A stretch of DNA of 64,000 nt from Trema orientale (taxonomy: Eukaryota > Streptophyta > Magnoliopsida > Rosales > Cannabaceae): positions 536,752-600,751 of the forward strand of contig JXTC01000085.1 in the NCBI GenBank assembly GCA_002914845.1. The letters run 5' to 3'. The notes beneath the pieces were generated by a model. It searched no databases. It was not told the origin of the DNA and worked only from the letters and a program-made list of their open reading frames with translations. Positions 1 through 12,149 of the stretch are shown one piece after another. A program made the translations under genes and the position numbers. Numbering within the stretch: position 1 is the first letter of the stretch; every line of letters starts with the position of its first letter.

Positions 1-1700
1 AATAATAAAAGAAGAGAGAGAGGGGGAGAGCATGATTCAACTAGGACAAAAGATTAAAAGGAAAAAAAAAATCTAGAAAAACAGTGAAAGGAAAAAAAAA
101 AGAGAAGAGAAAAAAAAAATAGTTTGCTTAATTACTCTTTTAAAAAAAATCTGAAGAGAAATAATTAAAAAAAGATGAAAAAAAAGAAAAATTAGAAAAA
201 ATAATAAAAGAAGAGAGAGAGGGAGAGAGCATGGATACCAATTTAGTTATTTTTAACCATAGTAACTAGATTGGCAACCATAATAGTTTGGTTACGTATA
301 ACAATAGTTACTTGTAACTGATCGGTTACTAGCTATAAAACTGATAACCATAGATTCCAATAACCAAATTCGTTAGTGGTAAGTGGTAACAAAACTGGTA
401 AATAGTAACTAGAATAACTAGTAATCAATATTTATTCTTGTACTTTTTTGAAAAAAAAAATAATAATGAAAGTAGCTACCAATTTTGTAAGTAATAATCA
501 TGGTAACTAGTAATTAGATTTGTTTACGACTAAGTGGAGGAAAAAAAAAAAGAGTAGTTCTTTATGTCGCTAAGAGAGGGAAAAGGAAAAAAAAAAAAAG
601 ACAAGAGAAAAAAAATAGTTTGCTTAGTTACTCTTTTAAAAAAAAAATCTGAAGAGAAATAATTAAAAAAGATGAAATAAAAAAAAGAAAAATTAGAAAA
701 AATAATAAAAGAAGAGAGAGAGGGGGAGAGCATGATTCAACTAGGACAAAAGATTAAAAGGAAAAAAAAAATCTAGAAAAACAGTAAAAGGAAAAAAAAA
801 AGAGAAAAGAAAAAAAATAGTTTGCTTAATTACTTTTTTAAAAAAAATTTGAAGAGAAATAATTAAAAAAAGATGAAAAAAAAAGAAAAATTAGAAAAAA
901 TAATAAAAGAAGAGAGAGAGGGGGAGAACATGGATACCAATTTAGTTATTTTTAACCATAATAACTAGATTGGCAACCATAATAGTTTGGTTACATGTAA
1001 CAATAGTTACTTGTAACTGATCGGTTACTAACCATAAAATTGATAACATTGTACGATAGATTCCAATAACCAAATTTGTCAATGGTAAGTGATAACAAAA
1101 CTGGTAAATAGTAACTAAAATAACCAGTAATCAATATTTATTCTTGTGCTTTTTCGAAAAAATAATAATAATGAAAGTAGTTACCAATTTTGTAACTAAT
1201 AATCATGGTAACTAGTAATTAGATTTGTTTATGACTAAGTGGAGGAAAAAAAAAACAAGAGTAGTTCTTTATGTCTCTAAGAGAGGGAAAAAAGAAAAAA
1301 AAAAAAAAGAAAGAGAAAAAAAATAGTTTGCTTTATTACTCTTTTTTTAAAAAAAATCTGAAGAGAAACAATTAAAAAAAAGATGAAATAAAAAAAATTA
1401 GAAGAAATAATAAAAGAAGAGAGAGCGGGGGAGAGCATGATTCAATTAGGACAAAAGATTAAAAGAAAAGAAAAAGATCTAGAAAAACAGTAAAAGGAAA
1501 AAAAAAAGAAAAAAGAAAAAAAATAGTTTGCTTAATTACTCTTTTAAAAAAAATCCGAAGAGAAATAATTAAAAAAAGATGAAATAAAAAAAAGAAAAAT
1601 TAGAGAAAATAATAAAAGAAGAGGGAGAGGGGAAGAGCATGATTAAATTAGGACAAAAGATTAAAAGGGAAAAAAAAAATCTAGAAACAGTAAAATAATA
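1..1700. repeat. ~700-bp tandem array, purine-rich
   Basis: Two full units and part of a third repeat with a period near 700 bp. The block beginning AATAATAAAAGAAGAGAG followed by CATGATTCAA occurs near 1, 701 and 1407, and the related block followed by CATGGATACC occurs near 201 and 898. The plus strand is almost all A and G outside a ~250-bp AT-mixed part rich in GGTAACTAGT-like motifs. Short sub-repeats occur inside each unit. No coding potential is seen; the only long frame is a low-complexity Phe/Ser run. It looks like a satellite or minisatellite, but its left edge is outside the window. Confidence 0.75.
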
Positions 1701-2566
1701 GTGTAGTACATGTGTCTGTATTCGAACCTATGTTAAAGTAGAAGAAAACAACAGCCCCAACCGTTATAACTGCTAAATTTAATTCTCTTCTTCACATACT
1801 TTTAATTACATAAACGCATTAACAAAGGTGATTTTAACTATAGAACTATCACCACATCTCTCACTGTATTTTTGTAATTATTTGTGTCTTATACCATAAA
1901 AAAAAAATAGGTACCGTATATCTTTTTTCTATGTAAAACTCAATAAAACCCTAAGTTTTGTACCTAATGACATTAATGGCATCGAGATGTTGGTGTCCAA
2001 ATAACTCTTTTTTTATTGTTTATTTTTGTTTTGATCTAACTACATGAGGTTAGTAACTCTTTTCTTTTTCGTCTCTTCTATCTCTATCTCTTATCATTTT
2101 TTTCTTTTTCTTTTGTAGATAAATCAAGGGTTCACAACAGTAATAGCCCTAGAATTGAACAATTGTTACACCACCCATCTCACTTGTCAAAAAATTTAAA
2201 TTCTTAAACCCGACATAGTTTGGGATTTCAAAGTACATGAAAAGTATAAATAAAAAAAAAGAAGGTTTGAGATCAATTTGTTCCTAATCTAAAAGGTAGA
2301 GGATCGTTTATCAAAAAATAAAAAAGATAGAGGATCAACGGTCCAAAAAGCCACATTAAAATCTAGTAGAATCAATAATAGTTGCATTCAAGAACGATCG
2401 CCTCCTATTGTGAACGGACATCGTAAGTTGAAAAGCAAGGGAATTACGCTCATCAATTTCAGTTCCCTGAAACATTTTAAAACATAGTTAGACACAAAAA
2501 AAAAAAAAAAATCATACATTTGTAAAACGTATTACACGTAAATATTTTTTTTTTTGGCAGTAACAC
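1701..2566. other. intergenic, no gene seen
   Basis: AT-rich sequence with several homopolymer runs. I see no open frame, RNA gene or repeat boundary. It lies just downstream of the 3' end of the minus-strand Ulp1 relic, so any 3' UTR of that gene would fall here. Confidence 0.5.
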
Positions 2567-2793
2567 CTAAGTTTTAAAAAAAATTACATTTTCACATATT
2601 TTTTCGGTACTATACGCAGACTGCATTAACTTCATAACATATATTCCAGACTCCTCAGCTTTGGAACAAAGGGGAATATGGTCGCCTTTAATTACTATAA
2701 AATCTTTGGAAGTCCAACCAACGGGCATTGATAAAGATATCTCTTTCTTAAATATAAAATCCAATCCCTGCAACTGGAACAAGTAGTTAACAT

Positions 2794-4435
2794 TGTCAAC
2801 AAACAAATAAGATATCAAATTATAGAAAAATCAACTATGTGAAGCAATATATATCAAGCACCCTGAGCAAATTAATACAGACTTACCAAGTCATCAACAA
2901 TTGCAAGACCAATGGCCAGAGTTGGTATTTGTAAAGAATCAAAAACGTGAACCACGTTCTCTTTCAATTTTACAATTGCAATAAACCAATAATTATCTTG
3001 TATAATTGGTAGATAAATCTGAAAACGTCGTATAGCAAAAAAGCACAGTTATTATAACTTCTTTGAATTTGAAAAGGACAAGTACTAGATCAGGAATTAT
3101 CACAATCATATCATTCTCACCTAATTGCATGCATACAGTGGTCCAACCCATGAATCCCATTTGGAACGCTCTGAATATTGACCCAACGATCTTTATTAGG
3201 TCTCTGAAGTAAATAACATGTGCATTATTATGGGACTTCCTCTCAATTTTTTCTTACACATAATGATCTTATACACTGCCTCATAAGTCAGAGTCTAATA
3301 CTAACCGAAATATTGGTCAGAATCCACCAGAATTTTGCATTGTTATGGGTCCTATTGCGCTCATGTATTGTCAGCATATGAGCAAAGCAATTAACTATCT
3401 GGGTCATCATATAATGTATCAGGGAAAAATAAATAAATAAATAAATCACAACTTCAAAAACAAAGTAGATATAATTAAAGGTTTATTAGCTTAACCGGCT
3501 ATCCACTACTTCATTCGCTTTAAGACTCATTAAATGAAACTGACGAACAATAACTAAATCTGTTGCAACCAATATCTCCCTGCATCAAGTTATTCAATTC
3601 ATTTTGTACGTAATACCTTATCATACAAAAAATAAAAGCATATGAAAAAAAATTACAAACATATATATTCTAATATGAGGTAAAACGATTTTGACCGAAA
3701 AAAAAAACAGAGGTAAAAAGATACCTATGATCATTGTTACCATCAAACAGGTACTTAACTCTATAAATGAGGCCTTCTTACTAGATGACAAAAAGTTGTT
3801 GTCCAATAAAGAAAAGGAGGAACCCTTCATGACTTGACTTTTTAGTGATAATATCATAGGGTGGTTCACACCATCCATTCAATACCACGGTCGATTCCTT
3901 GCATTTTACCGCGTCCCAAACATATAAGGAATCACGATAGTTATTTCCTGAAAGTGGAAGTATAATATTCGAACAATATCAGTTCCAAATATAACACTAT
4001 TATATCTTATAGGTATAAGGGAGAACATTGTCAATACTTAAAAAAAAAAAAAAGAAAAAAAAAACCTTACATCACGAGTTATTAGGTCCTGCTCCTCTGC
4101 TGAAATGTCATTCAGTTCTTCCACTACAAGAGGACTTTTACATTCAAGAAATTATAATCTAATTTGGGCATGTCACCAATCGCATCTAACACCTTCTCTA
4201 CCCTCTTCTCATTGGAAGAAACTGATTGAGAGCTACCAATATCTATGTTGCATTGCGAGTCATCATCAGATTTAGCAGAAAAACCATCATCAGTTGCTTT
4301 ATTGAACTGATTCGAAGCAATATCTTTTTCTATATCGACATGACTATCAATTCCTTCAACCCCCGCCACTTTCTCATCTTTCGAAGAAACAGTCTCAAAG
4401 CTATCGTCATTGACCATGAATCTTCTCCCATCATC
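2794..4435. repeat. first copy of exact 1642-bp duplication
   Basis: Matches 4437-6078 at a constant offset of 1643 everywhere I compared, including poly-A runs and frame breaks. It begins TGTCAACAAACAAATAAG and ends CTCCCATCATC. The single n at 4436 separates the copies. Loss of one copy would restore a collinear Ulp1 relic. Confidence 0.9.
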
Positions 4436-4436
4436 N
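4436..4436. other. single ambiguous base, probable scaffold join
   Basis: The only n in the window sits exactly between the two identical 1642-bp copies. Some scaffolders write one n where adjacent contigs are expected to overlap, which fits this position. That reading is inference. Confidence 0.8.
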
Positions 4437-6078
4437 TGTCAACAAACAAATAAGATATCAAATTATAGAAAAATCAACTATGTGAAGCAATATATATCAA
4501 GCACCCTGAGCAAATTAATACAGACTTACCAAGTCATCAACAATTGCAAGACCAATGGCCAGAGTTGGTATTTGTAAAGAATCAAAAACGTGAACCACGT
4601 TCTCTTTCAATTTTACAATTGCAATAAACCAATAATTATCTTGTATAATTGGTAGATAAATCTGAAAACGTCGTATAGCAAAAAAGCACAGTTATTATAA
4701 CTTCTTTGAATTTGAAAAGGACAAGTACTAGATCAGGAATTATCACAATCATATCATTCTCACCTAATTGCATGCATACAGTGGTCCAACCCATGAATCC
4801 CATTTGGAACGCTCTGAATATTGACCCAACGATCTTTATTAGGTCTCTGAAGTAAATAACATGTGCATTATTATGGGACTTCCTCTCAATTTTTTCTTAC
4901 ACATAATGATCTTATACACTGCCTCATAAGTCAGAGTCTAATACTAACCGAAATATTGGTCAGAATCCACCAGAATTTTGCATTGTTATGGGTCCTATTG
5001 CGCTCATGTATTGTCAGCATATGAGCAAAGCAATTAACTATCTGGGTCATCATATAATGTATCAGGGAAAAATAAATAAATAAATAAATCACAACTTCAA
5101 AAACAAAGTAGATATAATTAAAGGTTTATTAGCTTAACCGGCTATCCACTACTTCATTCGCTTTAAGACTCATTAAATGAAACTGACGAACAATAACTAA
5201 ATCTGTTGCAACCAATATCTCCCTGCATCAAGTTATTCAATTCATTTTGTACGTAATACCTTATCATACAAAAAATAAAAGCATATGAAAAAAAATTACA
5301 AACATATATATTCTAATATGAGGTAAAACGATTTTGACCGAAAAAAAAAACAGAGGTAAAAAGATACCTATGATCATTGTTACCATCAAACAGGTACTTA
5401 ACTCTATAAATGAGGCCTTCTTACTAGATGACAAAAAGTTGTTGTCCAATAAAGAAAAGGAGGAACCCTTCATGACTTGACTTTTTAGTGATAATATCAT
5501 AGGGTGGTTCACACCATCCATTCAATACCACGGTCGATTCCTTGCATTTTACCGCGTCCCAAACATATAAGGAATCACGATAGTTATTTCCTGAAAGTGG
5601 AAGTATAATATTCGAACAATATCAGTTCCAAATATAACACTATTATATCTTATAGGTATAAGGGAGAACATTGTCAATACTTAAAAAAAAAAAAAAGAAA
5701 AAAAAAACCTTACATCACGAGTTATTAGGTCCTGCTCCTCTGCTGAAATGTCATTCAGTTCTTCCACTACAAGAGGACTTTTACATTCAAGAAATTATAA
5801 TCTAATTTGGGCATGTCACCAATCGCATCTAACACCTTCTCTACCCTCTTCTCATTGGAAGAAACTGATTGAGAGCTACCAATATCTATGTTGCATTGCG
5901 AGTCATCATCAGATTTAGCAGAAAAACCATCATCAGTTGCTTTATTGAACTGATTCGAAGCAATATCTTTTTCTATATCGACATGACTATCAATTCCTTC
6001 AACCCCCGCCACTTTCTCATCTTTCGAAGAAACAGTCTCAAAGCTATCGTCATTGACCATGAATCTTCTCCCATCATC
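4437..6078. repeat. second copy of exact 1642-bp duplication
   Basis: Second copy of 2794-4435. Its right side runs on into unique sequence (6079-6459) that continues the minus-strand coding exon, whereas the first copy's left side continues into the final exon. The two copies therefore behave like overlapping contig ends. Confidence 0.9.
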
Positions 6079-6479
6079 ATTTGCGTTTCCAAAATAGACA
6101 TCATCATAATATCTGCTCGAAGTGTCACAAGTTTTCCGATTAGGATCCTCTCCAATATTTCTTCAGCTTATCAACTTTGACCTTACCATCGCCAATTCGC
6201 TGCTTATTACTCGTTTTAGCACAATTTTCAAGCTCATTCTCTCTACAATGATCCCCGCGAAATCTCGATGCTAATAATTCTACAATAAGACCCCCTCTTT
6301 TAGTAAATCAGCTACTCTACAAGACTCCAATTCCCGAATACTACTTAACGAATTAATAATTGAACCAACTTCTTCCTTGATTGTCAGCACATCCTTCTCA
6401 GCTTTAGCTACACAATCCATCCATTCATATGCACCAAAATTATCCATTACTGCTTTTACCTGAAACTGATAATACTTGC

Positions 6480-7036
6480 ATTACTTTTTAGTGCATTCTT
6501 TTTTTTTTAATAAATAAAAAGTAAGACTTAATTAATGACCTCCACTTATTACAAATTAAAGAAAAATACTTACTATTACTTAATCCTCACCCCACCCTAT
6601 TAGGAATAATAGGTTTTTATGCTTATTATTATAGAATTTTAGCGCATTCTTAATTTGACATCATGCACCGAATAAATTAAATAATTCATGATAACATAAA
6701 CTTCACTAATAAATTACTACTTAAATTTAACATGAAACCTAACTCATGCTTGTAGGCTAGCTGTACCACCACAGAATGAACCACTCCCGTTAAAAACTTT
6801 CTTGTTTGAAATCTTTTATACAACACGGTTGGACCACAACTCCAAACACGAGAGGAAATTATAGTATTATCATGAACAACAATGGACCATAATAACCCAA
6901 TATATAAAAAACGCAACTTGTACATACTAGTTGTCACATTACAATGTGATAGACTAATTGATTCCCTTTTATTTTATTCTTCGACAGTGCCTCATTTCTT
7001 TAATCAGGCTTGGCTAGCTAGCTAGGAAGCAGCTAA
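6480..7036. other. 3' flank of HIPP gene 1, left part of duplicated block
   Basis: From about 6637 this stretch is close to identical to 24907-25337, including GCGCATTCTTAATTTGAC and TGGCTAGCTAGCTAGGAAGC just before the stop codons. It is the downstream part of the duplicated HIPP block. No gene of its own is seen. Confidence 0.7.
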
Positions 7037-8377
7037 TTACATGATTAGGCATGATCCATAAGAACTTTCTTGATAGTGGACCAAGACGCAGTCCCCACTC
7101 CCGCCACCATATTGATGACATGGTGGTACTGGCACACCTTGACCGTACACGCAAGGCCCTCCAGGACGACCTTCATAACATTCATTGCAGCACGTACGAA
7201 ATGGGCCCGGGCAGTAAACCGGTACCGGGTATCCCACCCAACAAGGAACAAGCTCCGGTGGTTTGTTCTTCTCTGGTTCCTTCCCGGGTTTCTTATCTGG
7301 ATTGGGTCTATTCGTCTGTTCGGGCTTTCTGGGCGCCTCGGGGGCTTTAATCTCAATGCTCCAAATGAAGACTCCGGGCTCGCAGATTATTTTTTGCTTT
7401 ATCTTTTCAGGAGAGCAGCACACCACTTTGATCGTCACAGTGTTTTGCTTCTTATCGTATACCTGGTCTTGTATTTCTCTCGTTCACAAAAATAAAAGAT
7501 TCAATATTATGCCACATAAATTTTTGTTTTCTTCTTATTTTTGAGAAATATGTATTACTTTAAGTACTGCCCTCTGTCGTTTTCTAAATCTAAGTTATTT
7601 GACCTCTAATGAAACACGATTTGGGAATAAGTGATTTTGATGGCGCCATAGGTAGTATACTAAAATACTAACTATACTTATCACTATATATCTAATTATT
7701 GGTTCAATATTCTTGTTACATGCGCTAAAGATATATGTCTTTATGTTTGAAAAGTATACCACTACTTTTATTTTTTTTAAAATAAAAAATCCAATGACTA
7801 AACGGAAACTATATTTTTCTATTTTGTCGTTTTTATTGGAAAGAAATTACGTATATATTATTATTACGAAATAAACCCTCGATTTATTCATCTGCAAAGA
7901 TATTATAGGGGTGGAGAGAGGGAAAAACTCACGGGGAATTTTGCACAGAACTTTTTTTATTTTCTTGTAGCATCGATGGCACTGAAGGTCCACCTTCAGC
8001 ACCATTATGGTCACTTGCTGCATTAACAAATTCAAGAAATAAACTCCTTTCTGGTGTGTTAAATATATCTAAATATATGAAGACGAAATTTTGACTTTAA
8101 GATATCAACAATATCATGAGTAGAAACTAATCAAACACAAGAAAACACTTTTTTTTTTTGGACAAAATAAACCATATTATCAACAAATTAAATCACTTTT
8201 CTGATATATAGGGAAGAATGGGAATAAACGCGAAGAAGGTCAAGAACACAAAAAGCCACAAAACAAATTACCAAAACTTAAACATATAACACATTAGTTA
8301 ACCACAAAAAATCGAAAGAGACGGAGCAAATTAAGCGATGAGTCGATGATCACATGTGAAAGTACCTTATCGACCAT
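7037..8377 (-). CDS. HMA-domain isoprenylated protein (HIPP), Pi21-like, copy 1
   Basis: Three coding exons on the minus strand: 8366-8377 (ATG GTC GAT AAG), 7933-8017 and 7037-7476, all with GT-AG introns, giving 178 aa. The HMA fold covers about residues 8-73: MVLKVDLQCHRCYKKIKKVL with the metal-binding pair C17/C20, then QDQVYDKKQNTVTIKVVCCS. A Pro/Lys/Glu linker follows, then a Gly/Cys/Tyr-rich tail (PFRTCCNECYEGRPGGPC), ending in CLIM, a CaaX prenylation box. HIPPs bind metals or act as membrane-tethered adaptors. Rice Pi21, the best-known relative of this architecture, is a blast-susceptibility factor; function here is inferred. The tiny MVDK exon is supported by the same arrangement in all three copies. 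Upstream, TATGTATAAG lies near 8460. The close paralogue is at 25338-26679. Gene-structure confidence is high; precise role is unknown. Confidence 0.9.
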
Positions 8378-8984
8378 GGTTTTTAACGAGCTATCAAATG
8401 TGAACCAGCTCAACCGAAACAATTGATCCAGAGTAGCGGAGGGCTATTGTTATAACTTATACATATTGAGGATAACTAGTGAAAAAAAGAGAAATTATTG
8501 ATGACAAATCGACCAAAAGAGGCCACAAATTAACTGTAAGAACCAATAGTTGAATCACATTTACTTTTCGAACCTACCAACTGGGCCCTTATTCAGGAGA
8601 CGTAAGCATGGTACGTAATTCACAAGCACGCATGATGCAGAACCAATCGGAAGAGAACACATACATAGTGTTGGGTGTTGAATGATTGAAGTTGTGATCG
8701 TGACATAACATTAGGCTGAATCTATCCGATCCCCGGATTTGCACGTGCCGTTTTTGTTTTTGTTTTTTTTTTTTTTCCTTGAAAAAAAGTAAGAGGGGAC
8801 GATTAGCGTGGCTATTTTTCCTGAGCGTGACTATAGAAGCTCTAATCTCGTTCAAGACTATTACCTAAAACTCTACGGACAGGTCGCTACTATTAGACGG
8901 TGGAGTGAGTCACCTGAACTCCATTCGAACAATTAGCAAGAACGGCATCCTGGGGCGGAGAGCAGGGCACTAGGCTGGCAGGTA
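8378..8984. other. upstream region of HIPP gene 1
   Basis: Up to about 8745 it matches 26680-27060 upstream of gene 2, then the duplication ends at a poly-T run (8757-8776). From 8800 to 8984 I see unique sequence, then the broken end of a family-B LTR. No open frame is convincing. Confidence 0.6.
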
Positions 8985-9569
8985 GGTACCTTCATATTTG
9001 ATCCTTTGGAACACCGGGACGTGAGATGAGACTATGAGGTTGCAGGAAACTTTTCTCTCCTCTCTTTCTCAGCCTTGGCCGAATTCTCTCTCTCTCCCCC
9101 TCTGTGTTTCACGTGTAACACTGCTAGAATTACTATGCAGTTTTTTCTCTCCTATATCTTATATCTATAGGGCCCAAAACTGCTAATCCCAATTCAACTA
9201 GGATTGGGTTTGTTCTCCAATTTGGGTTTTAGGTATATTTTTATAAATATGTCTAACTCATGTAACTTATTTATAAAAATACCAACTTCTGTGTAGAATC
9301 ATTATTTTACACAGTTTTATGAAACTAATTTCACAAATACTACCAACCAATTAATGAGCTTTGTTGAATTAGGCAAGGGACCTAATGGATCCAAATAATC
9401 TAAGCTCCAATAGTATAATAAATACATAATAACTCTTATTATGGTATTTATATAAATATTATTAGTAAAGAGGACACTCCACTAAAGGCTCAATATTACA
9501 CTCTTAGATTAAATGTCATGCCTTTTATAGAGATTTAATCAACTAGCCTTGATTAACCAATCTATCTAG
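8985..9569 (-). mobile_element. family-B LTR fragment, left half (minus orientation)
   Basis: Read on the minus strand it matches the solo LTR at 17095-18901, for example GGAACACCGGGACGTGAG against the region near 18505 and AAAGGCATGACATTTAATC near 17994. It continues without loss into 20838-21694 on the other side of the family-A element, so it was split by that insertion. Its own inner end decays near 8985 and no TSD can be assigned there. Confidence 0.8.
9565..9569. repeat. 5-bp target-site duplication TCTAG (left)
   Basis: TCTAG immediately precedes the TGTTGGG start of the 5' LTR and recurs at 20838-20842 directly after the 3' LTR. Confidence 0.9.
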
Positions 9570-11195
9570 TGTTGGGAATATGCCCTAGAAAGAAATTTCT
9601 TTGTTTGGTATTTTTAACAATGTTTATTAGATTTAAGTGTTATCTATTTACTGTTAATGAATTCCATATTATGTCCCAATTATATATATATGATGTTTAT
9701 ATTTTCTATTATGTAAACGTCTAAAAGTTTCCATGACTAATGGGAGACTAAATTCTATATTTCATTATGTCAAAATAAAGAGTTCACATTCTGCAAATAA
9801 AGATGGAATACTTTATTTTGCCATAGAATATTGTGTTGCCTATTTCAATGGGATTGATGAAGTCTTCAATCATCGAAGTATCTGACTTCGGATAGAAATA
9901 CTAGTGCGTTATAAGAAAGTTACAAGTTCATTGAACTGGACCAAGTGTAAATCGAATTTGAGGTTAAGTGTCGTAACTCAATATTCCATCTTTTACTAAT
10001 CTAGTACTATTGCAGGATTACCTTAATCCTAGTGATTATCGAACTTGCTTTCATGAATTTTATCTTGTTGACTTATTAAAGGACTAGTTCCAATTATATA
10101 ATTCGAACTCCAGTATCTTGGAAGATAAGATTTGTGAATTGACGAGAACGCCCTTTATGATTTGGACACTATGCATATAACGTCACTTTGAATTTTTTTA
10201 AGGACTTGGATAATAGAAAACTAGGTGCCAGGTATTCACTTTGTGAATTTGACTGTGTTTGTATAGGCAGTTACAAACACCGTGGTCAATTATTATCCAT
10301 TAGTTGAAAAATGGTAACTCAAAGATATATATATGTATTAGATGGGTAATACGGTAATTTTACCTCACTAGTACGGCATTGCATCGGGGATATATCTGTA
10401 GGTATAGTATATGCTAAATAGATCAAGTTAGTTAAAGTGTTAATTAGCTTCACAAAAAATATATGACATATAGTCCAAGAGTGCAATATTGAGCCTATAA
10501 TAGAGTGCCCAATATTAATGGATAAGGCCCAATCATAATTAAGAGTTAGTTATGACTGTGGGTAATTAGCCCATTGGAGCTTAGAATATTTGGATCCATA
10601 AGGTCCCCTGTCTAGCTCATATATAGCCCAATAACTATTAAATGGTCAGTTGAACTCAATAAGCCCATTAAGGTTTACATCTCTCTAATACTTAAGAGAA
10701 AAGTTCTTCTAAGCCTCTCTAAGAGTTCTACACGTTACCCATGCAAAGTAATTATGCTTAACGTGTGACAGAGAGAAAAAGAGAGAGTGAAAGAGAACCG
10801 AGCTGCCGTGGGAGAAATCCCGTGTTCGTTCATGGCCACCGAGGGAGAGATACCCATGGTTGTAGACGTACAGTTAAAGGAGAAGGAATAGCGTCTTCCG
10901 GATCATCTGCTCATCTCTTGTTAGAAATCAAGAAGATGTCCATATATCGAATCATTCAACGAGCTCCGGAGAATAGACGAGAAGGCTCAATGGTTGTGAA
11001 GCGCTTTCAGATTTTATCTAAACCAAGATCCATGAATTGATTTATGTTAGATCAATGATCCTATGTTTTATTTTGTAAAGTTTCAAAAAAAATTTTAAAA
11101 TACCAATTTCAATGCATTCTTGATTTGTTTACAAAACTGCAAAATTATTTTCGGTAAAATCGTTTTTTGAAATTTATTTTTCAGAATTTCCATCA
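9570..11195 (+). repeat. 5' LTR of copia element A
   Basis: Starts TGTTGGGAATATGCCC and ends TTTCCATCA, 1626 bp. Similar along its length to 19169-20837, but lacks a ~40-bp segment present there (near 19345-19380) and differs at many single bases, so the insertion is not recent. Confidence 0.92.
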
Positions 11196-11197
11196 AT

Positions 11198-11209
11198 TGG
11201 TATCAGAGC
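11198..11209 (+). other. primer-binding site for initiator tRNA-Met
   Basis: TGGTATCAGAGC starts 3 bp after the 5' LTR. It is the standard plant copia PBS complementary to the 3' end of initiator tRNA-Met. Confidence 0.95.
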
Positions 11210-11579
11210 AAAGGTTTTCAATGATCTAGCATATCTTGTTTATATTAATTCTCTTTCGTTTGATGATCTATGATTTCTATGATGATCTCTGTGGTTATGT
11301 TTGGTCTTGTTCATGTTTATGAGTATGCTCTATTATGTATGATGATTTATTGATTTAATGAGTTTAAATAATAATTAATTAGATGTTACTATGAGTTTAT
11401 AATCATGTGTTTTTCGTTTTTGATTATGATTCTAGCATGTTCTTGATTTTCTATGTATTTTGTTTTATATTCTTGATAAAACTGTACGTAGAAAGTCGTT
11501 GGATCTCTAATTGTGTTATAGTTTTTGAGAAAAATTGTTTAACAATTAAGTTACAAATTTTTCTAAGGTCGAAAAAGCT

Positions 11580-12135
11580 ACGAGGCGGTGTATGGCTAAG
11601 AGTCATGCGCACCGCCCATGTGTGCCGCAGTGGGGAAACCCGCTAGTTGGCCGTGCGGGTGGCAACCCGTGCATCGGCCGTGCGGGCGTTGCCCCCCTCA
11701 CGTGGCCGCATGGGTGGCATCCTATGTGCTAGCCGTATGGATGTTGCCTCGCTCTTATGGCCGCACAGGCTTCGTCCCGCTCTGGTGGCCGTGCGGGCTT
11801 TGCCCCGCTTCGGTGAGCTGCATAGGTGCCGTTTTATATGGTGGCTGCATGGGCATTTCGCAAGTACATGGACGCATGGGTTTTGTCCCATGTGTGGCCA
11901 TGTAGATGCCGTCTTGCATGGTAGCCGTATGGACGTTTTGCGAGCACGTGGACGCATGAGATTTGTCCCATGCATGGCGATGCAGTGTCGTCTTGTATGG
12001 TGGCCGTATAGGCACGTCGCGAGCACGTGGACGTATGGGATTTGTCCCATGCGTGGCCATGTGGTACCCTGAGGCCGTCGTCTTCCCGGCAGATCCTGTC
12101 CCGTCTCGTTCCGGCATTCCAATCGACATCCCGAT
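11580..12135 (+). repeat. GC-rich minisatellite inside copia leader
   Basis: A sharply bounded GC-rich island in very AT-rich DNA. Its right part repeats with a period of 80 bp: TTTGTCCCATG occurs near 11881, 11961 and 12041, each with GTGGCCATG and GCGAGCACGTGGACG-like parts. The left part has shorter, more degenerate units around GGCCGTGCGGG. Long frames are open on both strands only because stop codons are rare in such sequence; none resembles a known protein. Confidence 0.8.
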
Positions 12136-12149
12136 GCTGTTGACGTCAG

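Larger units (their letters stand above)
2567..6459 (-). pseudogene. degenerate Ulp1-type (C48) cysteine peptidase gene
   Basis: Spliced minus-strand relic of a plant Ulp1-like SUMO-peptidase-type gene. The last two exons join cleanly in phase 0: 2887-3018 (acceptor TTTTCAG, donor GTAAGT) and 2567-2767 (acceptor TTGCAG). They contain the peptidase core NYWFIAIVKLKENVVHVFDS and GDHIPL...ESGIYVMKLM. Compared with the family, the catalytic His is Tyr (codon 2989-2991), the Asp in VFDSL is kept, and the catalytic Cys is Ser (TCT, 2648-2650), so the product could not be a cysteine peptidase. Upstream candidate exons lie at 3121-3203, near 3300-3408, and in 5764-6459 (acidic Ser-rich part and the stretch KAEKDVLTIKEEVGSIINSL). 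Frames do not join throughout (for example a shift near 5785), supporting pseudogene status. The interval includes an exact 1642-bp duplication, probably artefactual, so the real locus is shorter. The 5' end is missing. Confidence 0.7.

Noticed and set aside
7045-7544. Long frames on both strands over HIPP gene 1 exon 3
   Set aside because: They are shadows of the real exon. The minus frame 7037-7476 alone carries HMA, Pro-rich and CaaX features.
10765-11040. 91-codon plus-strand frame in the 5' LTR and its relative at 20463-20681
   Set aside because: Both lie inside copia LTRs at the same LTR position; LTRs of this family are not coding.
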